Source: CG1-02-35-72 sp036170135 (GTDB lineage: Bacteria; Bacteroidota; Bacteroidia; Flavobacteriales; Flavobacteriaceae). From it: 5,873 bases of DNA. The translations under genes and the position numbers were made by a program. Below are positions 1 to 5,779 of the stretch, one piece after another; position 1 is the first letter of the stretch, and each line of letters starts with the position of its first letter. The notes under the pieces were generated by a model. That model was given only the letters and a program-made list of their open reading frames with translations. It searched no databases and was not told the DNA's origin. The stretch covers positions 1 to 5,873 of the forward strand of contig JAVHOP010000152.1 of assembly GCA_036170135.1 (NCBI GenBank), written 5' to 3'.

Positions 1-66
1 GATTTGCTTTTCGCAGAAAAAGTTACTGGTTCTCCCGAAAAATTGGGAGGCGTGCCTGTATTTTAA
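1..66 (+). CDS. C-terminal end of an unidentified upstream gene (partial)
   Basis: Frame 1 is open from the window edge to a TAA at 64-66. It encodes 21 residues ending in GSPEKLGGVPVF. The Gly/Pro-containing, mixed composition looks like a real protein terminus rather than AT-rich noise, and the GC content falls sharply after the stop codon. Too little is present to assign a family. It lies on the same strand as leuC but is separated by 371 bp containing a promoter, so it is probably a separate transcription unit. That it is coding at all is an inference from composition and from the stop sitting at the AT-rich boundary. Confidence 0.55.
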   Translation, partial: DLLFAEKVTGSPEKLGGVPVF

Positions 67-90
67 AAAATCACAATAACAAATTGCTTG

Positions 91-122
91 AAATTAGCAA
101 AAGTAAGACCTGTTAATTTTTT
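91..122 (+). terminator. Possible weak terminator of the upstream gene
   Basis: AAATTAGCA (91-99) can pair with TGTTAATTT (111-119), giving 9 bp including one G-T wobble around an 11-nt loop. The T run at 117-122 overlaps the end of the stem. It lies 25 nt after the upstream stop codon, where a terminator would be expected. The stem is AT-rich and weak, so in such AT-rich DNA it could be chance. Confidence 0.3.
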
Positions 123-357
123 GAATGTCGTAGTATTTTTTCTGAAATTGTAGTCAATATAAAATAAATAATTCACAATTAGTCCCAAACAAAGGCTCTA
201 AAAAATTCATATTTTACACTATTGCAAATCCTTATACCAAAATTTAAAGGAAATTTATTTTAAATATAAATTGATTTAAAAACCTTTTAGATAAGTTTAT
301 TAAATTAAAATCACTCTGATAAACCTATTTGGGTATCGTATTTATAAAATATTAAAA

Positions 358-387
358 TTGACCATTTTTTCACTTTTTATAATTTTG
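358..387 (+). promoter_or_regulatory. Flavobacterial-type sigma promoter for the leu cluster
   Basis: TTG at 358-360 is followed by 19 bp and then TAATTTTG at 380-387. This fits the Flavobacterium housekeeping promoter consensus, TTG then 17-23 bases then TANNTTTG. Transcription would start around 392-395, leaving a leader of about 45 nt before the leuC ATG at 438. It is the only full match I found in the spacer. I found no TANNTTTG in the leuC-leuD spacer, which suggests that this promoter serves the downstream genes as well. Confidence 0.6.
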
Positions 388-437
388 CTGCCGTTTTACA
401 GCTAAAGCTATATAAATCCAATTATAAAAAAATTAAA

Positions 438-1832
438 ATGAGTACGACATTATTTGATAAAATTTGGGATTCACACGTCATCAAAAAAATTAAAGATGGT
501 CCTGATGTGTTGTTTATAGACCGCCATTTAATTCACGAAGTCACCAGTCCTGTTGCTTTTTTAGAATTAAAAGAACGCCATAATAAAGTGTTATTTCCGG
601 AGCGCACCTTTGCAACTGCCGATCACAACACCCCGACTATTAATCAACATTTGCCTGTTCAAGATTCTTTATCGGTAAATCAGCTCAAAGCTTTAGAAGA
701 TAATTCAGCCGAATGGGGCATTTCTCATTGGGGTTTAGGCCATCCAAAAAACGGCATTGTTCACGTCGTTGGACCCGAAAATGGCATTACGTTGCCTGGC
801 GCTACAATTGTTTGTGGCGATTCTCACACCTCTACACACGGTGCTTTTGGTGCTATTGCATTTGGTATTGGCACATCGGAAGTTGAAATGGTGCTATCTT
901 CCCAATGCATTATGCAACCAAAGCCACAAAAAATGCGTATTAATATTAATGGCAAACTCAGTTTGGGTGTAACGCCCAAAGATGTGGCATTGTTTATTAT
1001 TTCGCAATTAACAACTTCGGGAGCAACCGGCTATTTTGTAGAATATGCCGGAGATGTCTTTAGTAATATGAGTATGGAAGGCCGTATGACCGTTTGTAAT
1101 ATGAGTATCGAAATGGGGGCGCGTGGAGGTATTATTGCCCCAGATGACAAAACATTTAACTATGTAAAAGGTAGATTATATGCGCCAAAAGGCAATGCTT
1201 GGAACAAAGCCATGGTCTTTTGGAACACTTTAAAAACCGATGCCCATGCATCTTTTGACAAGGAATTTACTTTTGATGGCAACCTTATAGAACCCATGAT
1301 AACTTACGGCACCAATCCGGGGATGGGAACAGGTATTTCAAAAAATATTCCAAATGCCAAAGACGTTAATGGCGACGTGAGTAGCTATCTTAAATCTTTA
1401 GCTTATATGCAATTTTTAGAAGGTGAACCCATGATTGGAAAACCTGTAGATTACGTATTTATTGGCAGTTGTACAAACGGCAGAATAGAAGATTTTAGAG
1501 CTTTTGCCTCCATCGTAAAGGGACGAAAAAAAGCAGCAAATATTACGGCTTGGTTGGTTCCGGGTTCTCATTTAGTTGAAGACGCTATTAAAGCCGAAGG
1601 CTTATTAGATATTTTTAAAACAGCTGGCTTTGAATTGCGCGAACCAGGATGCTCGGCTTGTTTGGCTATGAATGATGACAAAGTGCCAGCCGGAAAATTG
1701 GCAGTAAGCACTTCGAATCGAAATTTTGAGGGGCGTCAAGGTCCTGGTTCTAGAACCCTTTTGGCAAGTCCACTTGTAGCTGCCGCAACAGCAGTTACAG
1801 GCGTAGTAACAGATCCTAGGACTTTGCTGTAA
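438..1832 (+). CDS. leuC: 3-isopropylmalate dehydratase large subunit LeuC
   Basis: Large, catalytic subunit of isopropylmalate isomerase (aconitase superfamily). With LeuD it interconverts 2- and 3-isopropylmalate in the cytoplasm. The protein has 464 residues, close to the usual length of about 466. Family signatures are all present: DRHLIHEVTSP (28-38), CGDSHTSTHGAFGAIAFG (126-143), GSCTNGR (343-349), and PGCSACLAMN (403-412) followed by STSNRNFEGRQG (424-435). The three cysteines expected to hold the [4Fe-4S] cluster are Cys345, Cys405 and Cys408, so the enzyme should be active. The ATG start sits in an A-rich context (AAATTAAAATG) with no Shine-Dalgarno sequence, normal for Bacteroidota, and the N-terminus aligns with the family without extension. 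It is the first gene of the cluster behind the 358-387 promoter. Its distance to leuD (390 bp as assembled) is unusually large for an isomerase subunit pair. Confidence 0.97.
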   Translation: MSTTLFDKIWDSHVIKKIKDGPDVLFIDRHLIHEVTSPVAFLELKERHNKVLFPERTFATADHNTPTINQHLPVQDSLSVNQLKALEDNSAEWGISHWGLGHPKNGIVHVVGPENGITLPGATIVCGDSHTSTHGAFGAIAFGIGTSEVEMVLSSQCIMQPKPQKMRININGKLSLGVTPKDVALFIISQLTTSGATGYFVEYAGDVFSNMSMEGRMTVCNMSIEMGARGGIIAPDDKTFNYVKGRLYAPKGNAWNKAMVFWNTLKTDAHASFDKEFTFDGNLIEPMITYGTNPGMGTGISKNIPNAKDVNGDVSSYLKSLAYMQFLEGEPMIGKPVDYVFIGSCTNGRIEDFRAFASIVKGRKKAANITAWLVPGSHLVEDAIKAEGLLDIFKTAGFELREPGCSACLAMNDDKVPAGKLAVSTSNRNFEGRQGPGSRTLLASPLVAAATAVTGVVTDPRTLL

Positions 1833-1892
1833 TTAGGAATTAAATATTTATAATTAAAAATTGATTGTTTTAAAATAAAATTTAATGGTTTC

Positions 1893-1947
1893 AAAATTAG
1901 ATATCTAAATTACTTAAATATTAAAACTTAAATATTAAAACTTAAAT
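1893..1947 (+). repeat. 55-bp sequence before the gap, identical to 2048-2102
   Basis: It begins AAAATTAGATATCTAAATT and ends in CTTAAAT, and it matches 2048-2102 base for base. It contains the 12-bp palindrome TTAGATATCTAA (1897-1908) and five heptads (1913-1947), alternating CTTAAAT and ATTAAAA. Both copies stop exactly at the edge of the N run. This favours one genomic sequence seen at two contig ends over a true duplication. Confidence 0.75.
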
Positions 1948-2047
1948 NNNNNNNNNNNNNNNNNNNNNNNNNNNNNNNNNNNNNNNNNNNNNNNNNNNNN
2001 NNNNNNNNNNNNNNNNNNNNNNNNNNNNNNNNNNNNNNNNNNNNNNN
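1948..2047. other. Assembly gap of exactly 100 N
   Basis: The run has exactly 100 unresolved bases, a common placeholder for a gap of unknown size, so the number carries no biological information. It falls inside a tandem repeat, where short-read assemblies typically break. The true content may be nothing at all (overlapping contigs) or further heptad units. Confidence 0.97.
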
Positions 2048-2102
2048 AAAATTAGATATCTAAATTACTTAAATATTAAAACTTAAATATTAAAACTTAA
2101 AT
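2048..2102 (+). repeat. 55-bp sequence after the gap, identical to 1893-1947
   Basis: The second copy starts at the first base after the N run. It carries the same TTAGATATCTAA palindrome (2052-2063) and leads without interruption into the heptad array. See the entry for 1893-1947 for the artefact interpretation. Confidence 0.75.
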
Positions 2103-2221
2103 CTTAAACCTTAAATCTTAAACCTTAAATCTTAAACCTTAAATCTTAAACCTTAAATCTTAAACCTTAAACCTTAAATCTTAAACCTTAAACCTTAAAC
2201 CTTAAACCTTAAACCTTACAA
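2068..2221 (+). repeat. Heptad tandem repeat array, unit CTTAAA(C/T)
   Basis: There are 21 consecutive 7-bp units at 2068-2214, plus a degenerate 22nd (CTTACAA, 2215-2221) that ends one base before the leuD ATG. Units are ordered by type. First come two CTTAAAT-ATTAAAA dimers and then five CTTAAAT-CTTAAAC dimers (2096-2165). After these are CTTAAAC, CTTAAAT, and five CTTAAAC in a row (2180-2214). The block at 2096-2214 consists of 17 units with no indel or mismatch other than the C/T at position 7. TAA stops recur in the array, so it is not coding. This ordering suggests growth by replication slippage, first of a 14-bp dimer and then of the single unit on the leuD side. The array forms the untranslated region directly before leuD, where a change in copy number could alter RNA structure or translation. 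Confidence 0.95.
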
Positions 2222-2222
2222 A

Positions 2223-2819
2223 ATGGCTTACGATAAATTTCAAATACTAAAAAGCACCGCAGTGCCGCTACCAATAGAAAATGTGGATACCGATCAAATT
2301 ATTCCGGCTCGTTTTTTAAAAGCAACCGAACGCGAAGGATTTGGTGATAATCTTTTTAGAGATTGGCGTTACAATGCTGACAATTCGCCAAAAACACAAT
2401 TTGTGCTTAATAATTCTATTTACAGAGGAAAAATTTTAGTCGGCGGACGCAATTTTGGTTCTGGTTCATCGCGTGAACACGCGGTTTGGGCGGTTTACGA
2501 TTACGGATTTAGAGCCGTAGTGTCTAGCTTTTTTGCTGATATTTTTAGAGGAAACTGTTTAAATATTGGCGTGTTACCGGTTCAAGTCAGCGCCGATTTC
2601 CTAGATAAAATTTTTAAAGCAATTGAATCAAATCCTAACACAGAACTAGAAATCAATCTTCCAAACCAAACCATTACCATTTTATCAAGTGGCAAGCAAG
2701 AATCGTTTGACATTAACGATTATAAAAAAGAAAATATGCTGCACGGTTATGATGATATTGATTACTTAACAAAGATGAAAACTGAAATTCAGGCTTTTGC
2801 TGAAACAAGGCTTTTTTAA
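2223..2819 (+). CDS. leuD: 3-isopropylmalate dehydratase small subunit LeuD
   Basis: Small (swivelling-domain) subunit of isopropylmalate isomerase, which completes the active site formed with LeuC. The protein has 198 residues against about 201 in E. coli. Signatures in order are VDTDQIIPARFL (21-32), GGRNFGSGSSREHAVWA (74-90) and the SSFFADIFRGNCLNIGVLPV block (101-120). The SGSSREH loop that binds the substrate carboxylates is intact. The ATG at 2223 gives the expected N-terminus (MAYDKF). No Shine-Dalgarno sequence precedes it, and the upstream bases are the end of the heptad array, giving the context CTTACAAAATG. It is followed after 63 bp by the LeuA-family gene. Because I see no promoter in the leuC-leuD spacer, it is probably transcribed with leuC through the repeat array. 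Confidence 0.97.
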   Translation: MAYDKFQILKSTAVPLPIENVDTDQIIPARFLKATEREGFGDNLFRDWRYNADNSPKTQFVLNNSIYRGKILVGGRNFGSGSSREHAVWAVYDYGFRAVVSSFFADIFRGNCLNIGVLPVQVSADFLDKIFKAIESNPNTELEINLPNQTITILSSGKQESFDINDYKKENMLHGYDDIDYLTKMKTEIQAFAETRLF

Positions 2820-2838
2820 AAATTTTGTCATCGGTAAA

Positions 2839-2886
2839 ATGAATGACCTTTCCTTTAAAAGCAGGAATCCAAAAATAGCAATATGA
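2839..2886 (+). other. 15-codon ORF overlapping the next start codon (speculative)
   Basis: An ATG at 2839 opens a 15-codon frame (MNDLSFKSRNPKIAI) whose TGA stop at 2884-2886 overlaps the ATG of the LeuA-family gene in the form ATGA. Such overlaps are typical of translational coupling. The peptide is not rich in leucine, isoleucine or valine codons, so it does not look like an attenuator leader. A frame this short can easily arise by chance. Confidence 0.2.
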
Positions 2887-4400
2887 AGAAAAGAAAAATA
2901 GAGATTATGGATACGACACTCCGCGATGGGGAACAAACCTCCAGTGTGTCGTTTTCATCATCCGAAAAGTTAACCATCGCCAAACTGTTAATAGAAGAAT
3001 TGTGTGTTGATCGTATTGAAATTGCATCGGCACGTGTTTCTGAAGGCGAATTTCAAGCCGTTAAAAAAATTACAAGTTGGGCAAAAAGTCACAATTATTT
3101 ACAACGCATAGAAATATTGACTTTTGTTGATGGTGGGCAATCGATTGATTGGATGCTAAAATCGGGTGCTAAAGTTCAAAACCTGTTAACCAAGGGATCT
3201 TTAAACCATTTAACGCACCAACTCAAAAAAACGCCCGAACAACATTTTTCGGAAATTGCTGAAGTCATTAATTTAGCTAAAAAAAATGGCATTGCTACCA
3301 ATGTTTATCTAGAAGATTGGAGTAATGGCATGCGAAACTCTGAGGCTTATGTGTTTCAATTTCTCAAATTTTTAGCCTCGCAACCAGTACTCAGAATTTT
3401 ATTACCCGATACTTTAGGTATTTTAACACCATCCGAAACCTTTCGGTATTTTTCAAAAATAACAGCTAAATATCCCAACTTACATTTCGATTTTCACGCA
3501 CATAACGATTACGATTTGAGTGTTGCCAATGTTATGGAAGCTATCAATGCCGGGGCAAAAGGATTACATTTAACCGTAAACGGAATGGGTGAACGCGCCG
3601 GAAATGCACCATTGGCAAGTGTTGTAGCGGTTATCAACGATTTTTACAAAAAAGAAGTCGAAATCTCTGTCAAAGAAACAGCGCTGTATTCAATCAGCAA
3701 ATTGATTGAAGCCTTTTCGGGATTTGGAATTCCGGCAAACAAACCCATTGTAGGCGAAAATGTGTTTACCCAAACTGCAGGCATCCACGCCGATGGCGAT
3801 ACTAAAAACAACTTGTATTTCAACGATTTAATGCCAAAACGATTCGGCAGAGAACGAAAATATGCCCTCGGAAAAACATCCGGAAAGGCGAACATCGAAA
3901 AAAATCTTCAAGAATTGGGTTTAGAGCTCAACGATGAGGATTTAAAAAAAGTGACACAACGCATCATTGAATTGGGCGATAAAAAAGAGTTAGTTACCAA
4001 AGAAGATTTACCTTATATCATCTCGGATGTGTTGCACAGCAGTTCCTATCAAGAAAGAATCACAATTGAGTCTTATGCCTTAACGCATTCAAAAGGCTTA
4101 AAACCTGCGACAACAATTTCTTTAAAAATTAACGGGGTGTTGTATGAAGAAAGCGCTCAAGGCGATGGCCAATTTGATGCGTTTATGAATGCCGTTCAAA
4201 AAATATACAAACTCAAAAAATTGACCCTGCCAAAATTGGTTGATTATGCCGTTAGAATACCGCCCGGAAGCACTTCGGATGCGCTTTGCGAAACCATCAT
4301 TACTTGGCAAGCAAAAGATAAAAAATTTATTACCAGAGGCTTAGATTCCGATCAAACCGTATCGGCTATTAAAGCCACTAGTAAAATGTTGAATATTTAA
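2883..4400 (+). CDS. leuA: 2-isopropylmalate synthase family enzyme (LeuA or citramalate synthase)
   Basis: A 505-residue Claisen-condensing enzyme that joins acetyl-CoA to a 2-oxo acid: 2-oxoisovalerate if it is isopropylmalate synthase, pyruvate if citramalate synthase. The N-terminal HMGL-like TIM barrel has DTTLRDGEQ (10-18, catalytic Arg14 and metal-binding Asp15), FHAHNDYD (204-211, metal ligands His205 and His207) and NGMGERAGNAPL (233-244, metal ligand Asn241). TAGIHADG (298-305) in the linker region supplies the likely catalytic His302. The C-terminal part, about 390-500, is the LeuA dimerisation/regulatory domain, with GDGQFDAFMNAV at 427-438, so feedback inhibition by the end product is likely. 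The loop after the first strands reads IEIASARVSEGEF (45-57), unlike the EAGFPVSSPGD-type loop of classical LeuA, so the substrate is uncertain. The ATG at 2883 places the DTTLRDGEQ motif at the usual distance from the N-terminus. leuB follows after 10 bp, which indicates one operon. Confidence 0.9.
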   Translation: MKKRKIEIMDTTLRDGEQTSSVSFSSSEKLTIAKLLIEELCVDRIEIASARVSEGEFQAVKKITSWAKSHNYLQRIEILTFVDGGQSIDWMLKSGAKVQNLLTKGSLNHLTHQLKKTPEQHFSEIAEVINLAKKNGIATNVYLEDWSNGMRNSEAYVFQFLKFLASQPVLRILLPDTLGILTPSETFRYFSKITAKYPNLHFDFHAHNDYDLSVANVMEAINAGAKGLHLTVNGMGERAGNAPLASVVAVINDFYKKEVEISVKETALYSISKLIEAFSGFGIPANKPIVGENVFTQTAGIHADGDTKNNLYFNDLMPKRFGRERKYALGKTSGKANIEKNLQELGLELNDEDLKKVTQRIIELGDKKELVTKEDLPYIISDVLHSSSYQERITIESYALTHSKGLKPATTISLKINGVLYEESAQGDGQFDAFMNAVQKIYKLKKLTLPKLVDYAVRIPPGSTSDALCETIITWQAKDKKFITRGLDSDQTVSAIKATSKMLNI

Positions 4401-4410
4401 AACTAAATTC

Positions 4411-5469
4411 ATGAAATTAAATATTGCCCTGTTAGCCGGCGACGGTATTGGACCAGAAGTAATTGCCCAAGCCGTAAAAGTATGCGATGCCATTGCAACA
4501 AAATTTAACCACCAAATAAACTGGACCCCCGCTTTAACTGGTGCTGCTGCAATTGATGCTGTTGGCGATCCGTATCCTGAAGAAACCCATCAAATTTGTT
4601 TAGCTGCCGATGCCGTTTTGTTTGGTGCAGTCGGACATCCAAAATACGACAATGATCCATCTGCTAAGGTTAGACCCGAACAAGGTTTGCTTAAAATGCG
4701 TCAGAAATTGGGCTTGTTTGCCAATGTAAGACCAACCTTTACCTTTCCGTCGTTAATTGACAATTCGCCTTTAAAACGCGAACGCATTGAAGGGACTGAC
4801 TTAATATTTTTACGCGAATTAACCGGTGGAATTTATTTTGGTGAAAAAGGTCGTAAAGACGGTGGTAAAACCGCTTTTGATACGTGTACTTACACCAGAG
4901 CCGAAGTGATTCGTTTGGCAAAAAAAGGCTTTGAACTAGCGATGACCCGCTCAAAAAAATTGTGTTGTGTAGATAAAGCCAATGTGCTAGAAACCTCTAG
5001 ATTGTGGCGCGAAACCGTTCAGAATATGGCAAAAGATTATCCCGAAGTTACCGTTTCTTACGAATTTGTTGATGCCGTTGCCATGCGCTTGGTACAATGG
5101 CCAAACAGTTACGATGTGTTGATTACCGAAAATCTTTTTGGTGATATTTTAACCGATGAAGCCTCCGTAATTTCAGGCTCTATGGGCTTGATGCCAAGTG
5201 CTTCGGTTGGTGATAGAACATCACTTTATGAGCCTATTCACGGGTCATACCCACAAGCTGCCGGCAAAGATATTGCCAATCCGCTAGCAACTGTTTTATC
5301 AGCTGCCATGATGTTTGAAGATGCTTTTAATTTAAAAGCTGAAGCCGAAGCCATCAGAGCCGTAGTGAACAAATCATTGGAAAAAGGCATTGTAACCGAA
5401 GATTTATCGGGTAAAAACAAAGCGTATAAAACCAGCGAAGTGGGCGATTGGTTAGTGGCTAATTTATAA
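4411..5469 (+). CDS. leuB: 3-isopropylmalate dehydrogenase LeuB
   Basis: Catalyses the NAD-dependent oxidation and decarboxylation of 3-isopropylmalate to 2-oxoisocaproate, the last step before transamination to leucine. The 352-residue length is normal for this beta-decarboxylating dehydrogenase family. Residues matching known active-site positions are Arg97, Arg107, Arg135, Tyr142 (in RELTGGIYFG), Lys189, Asp221, and Asp245 and Asp249 in NLFGDILTDEAS. AGDGIGPEV (9-17) is the N-terminal signature. The cofactor loop reads EPIHGSYPQAAGKDIANP (274-291). Where many LeuB proteins have an Asp-Ile pair (APDIAGK) associated with NAD preference, this one has Gln-Ala (282-283). I recall the same loop from other Bacteroidota, so NAD use is still the best guess. 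The start ATG lies 10 bp after the preceding stop with no Shine-Dalgarno sequence. A hairpin lies 23 bp beyond its stop codon. Confidence 0.97.
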   Translation: MKLNIALLAGDGIGPEVIAQAVKVCDAIATKFNHQINWTPALTGAAAIDAVGDPYPEETHQICLAADAVLFGAVGHPKYDNDPSAKVRPEQGLLKMRQKLGLFANVRPTFTFPSLIDNSPLKRERIEGTDLIFLRELTGGIYFGEKGRKDGGKTAFDTCTYTRAEVIRLAKKGFELAMTRSKKLCCVDKANVLETSRLWRETVQNMAKDYPEVTVSYEFVDAVAMRLVQWPNSYDVLITENLFGDILTDEASVISGSMGLMPSASVGDRTSLYEPIHGSYPQAAGKDIANPLATVLSAAMMFEDAFNLKAEAEAIRAVVNKSLEKGIVTEDLSGKNKAYKTSEVGDWLVANL

Positions 5470-5492
5470 ACTGCTGTTTTTTACAAAGCTTT

Positions 5493-5519
5493 CCTTCTAG
5501 GTTTCTAGAACCTAGTAGG
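5493..5519 (+). terminator. Hairpin after leuB, probable operon terminator
   Basis: CCTTCTAGGTT (5493-5503) pairs with AACCTAGTAGG (5509-5519), 11 positions with one mismatch, around the 5-nt loop TCTAG. It begins 24 nt after the leuB stop codon. The sequence beyond it (TATTTATAGTTT) is T-rich but not a clean T tract, so termination here is plausible rather than certain. Confidence 0.5.
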
Positions 5520-5637
5520 TATTTATAGTTTGGAGTTTTTATTAATCGGGGAAGGTTTGGCTTAGCTTACAGGAAGACATAATTTAAATCTTTAAATCGT
5601 CAATCGTTTAAATTACATTTAAAGTTTACGTGATTGA

Positions 5638-5663
5638 GATTCTTCGTTTCACTCAGAATGACA
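5638..5663 (+). repeat. 26-bp interspersed element, copy A
   Basis: The copy starts GATTCTTCGTTTCACTCAG and ends AATGACA. It matches copy B at 21 of 26 positions and copy C at 19 of 26. From memory, the reverse-complement form CATTCTGAGCGAAGCGAAG is a frequent intergenic repeat in Bacteroidota and other bacterial genomes. That recollection was not checked here. Confidence 0.75.
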
Positions 5664-5679
5664 CCCGTTTTAAAAAGTA

Positions 5680-5705
5680 GATTCTTAGCTTTACTCAGGA
5701 TGGCA
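5680..5705 (+). repeat. 26-bp interspersed element, copy B
   Basis: The copy starts GATTCTTAGCTTTACTCAG and ends GATGGCA. It begins 42 bp after copy A, in the same orientation, with a 16-bp AT-rich spacer between them. It differs from copy A at positions 8, 10, 13, 20 and 24. Confidence 0.7.
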
Positions 5706-5720
5706 GACATTTCCAAAAAA

Positions 5721-5746
5721 GAATATTCGCTTCACTTAGAGCGATA
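5721..5746 (+). repeat. 26-bp interspersed element, degenerate copy C
   Basis: The copy starts GAATATTCGCTTCACTTAG and ends AGCGATA. It begins 41 bp after copy B, in the same orientation. It matches copy A at 19 of 26 positions and copy B at 16 of 26, with the conserved core TTCG-TTCACT. It is the most diverged of the three; the regular spacing makes a real relationship more likely than chance. Confidence 0.5.
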
Positions 5747-5779
5747 AGAAAATACTGTTAAATGCTTGGTTTTTTTTTA

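Larger units (their letters stand above)
67..437. other. AT-rich spacer upstream of leuC
   Basis: This 371-bp stretch is strongly AT-rich, with stops in all frames I read, and I see no gene or RNA gene in it. It contains a weak terminator-like hairpin near its left end (91-122) and a Bacteroidota-type promoter near its right end (358-387). I saw no attenuator with a leucine-codon-rich leader peptide between the predicted transcription start and leuC. The predicted leader of about 45 nt is too short for a classical attenuator or a T-box. Confidence 0.7.
1833..2222. other. leuC-leuD spacer with assembly gap and heptad repeats
   Basis: The 390 bp as written comprise about 115 bp of AT-rich unique sequence, a run of 100 N, and a 7-bp repeat array ending at the leuD start codon. 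The 55 bp before the N run (1893-1947) are identical to the 55 bp after it (2048-2102). If those copies are really one sequence, the true spacer is 235 bp. I see no gene, terminator or second promoter in it. LeuC and LeuD subunits are normally encoded much closer together, so the array looks like a local insertion or expansion. Confidence 0.8.

Noticed and set aside
32..49. Hairpin CTCCC / GGGAG near the left edge
   Set aside because: It is a 5-bp stem lying inside the end of the partial coding region, with no T tract directly after it.
84..100. Hairpin TTGCT / AGCAA
   Set aside because: The stem is only 5 bp, there is no T tract after it, and it conflicts with the longer 91-119 pairing.
757..972. 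71-codon frame inside leuC on the plus strand
   Set aside because: It is an out-of-frame shadow of leuC with no recognisable motif, and it overlaps the most conserved part of leuC.
2068..2221. CRISPR array or telomere-like repeat
   Set aside because: The repeats are contiguous 7-mers without spacers, so this is not CRISPR. The unit only superficially resembles plant telomere repeats, and the context is an internal bacterial operon.
2823..2868. Small inverted pairs GTCAT/ATGAC and TTCCT/AGGAA before the LeuA-family gene
   Set aside because: Both stems are only 5 bp with sizeable loops, too weak to call a regulatory structure or terminator.
3644..3895. 83-codon minus-strand frame within the LeuA-family gene
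   Set aside because: It is antisense to strongly conserved coding sequence and has no family features. The minus-strand frames at 4122-4310, 4739-4954 and 5238-5420 are rejected for the same reason.
5638..5746. CRISPR array made of the 26-bp copies
   Set aside because: The repeats are diverged (16-21 of 26 identical), the spacers are only 15-16 bp and low in complexity, and no cas gene is present.
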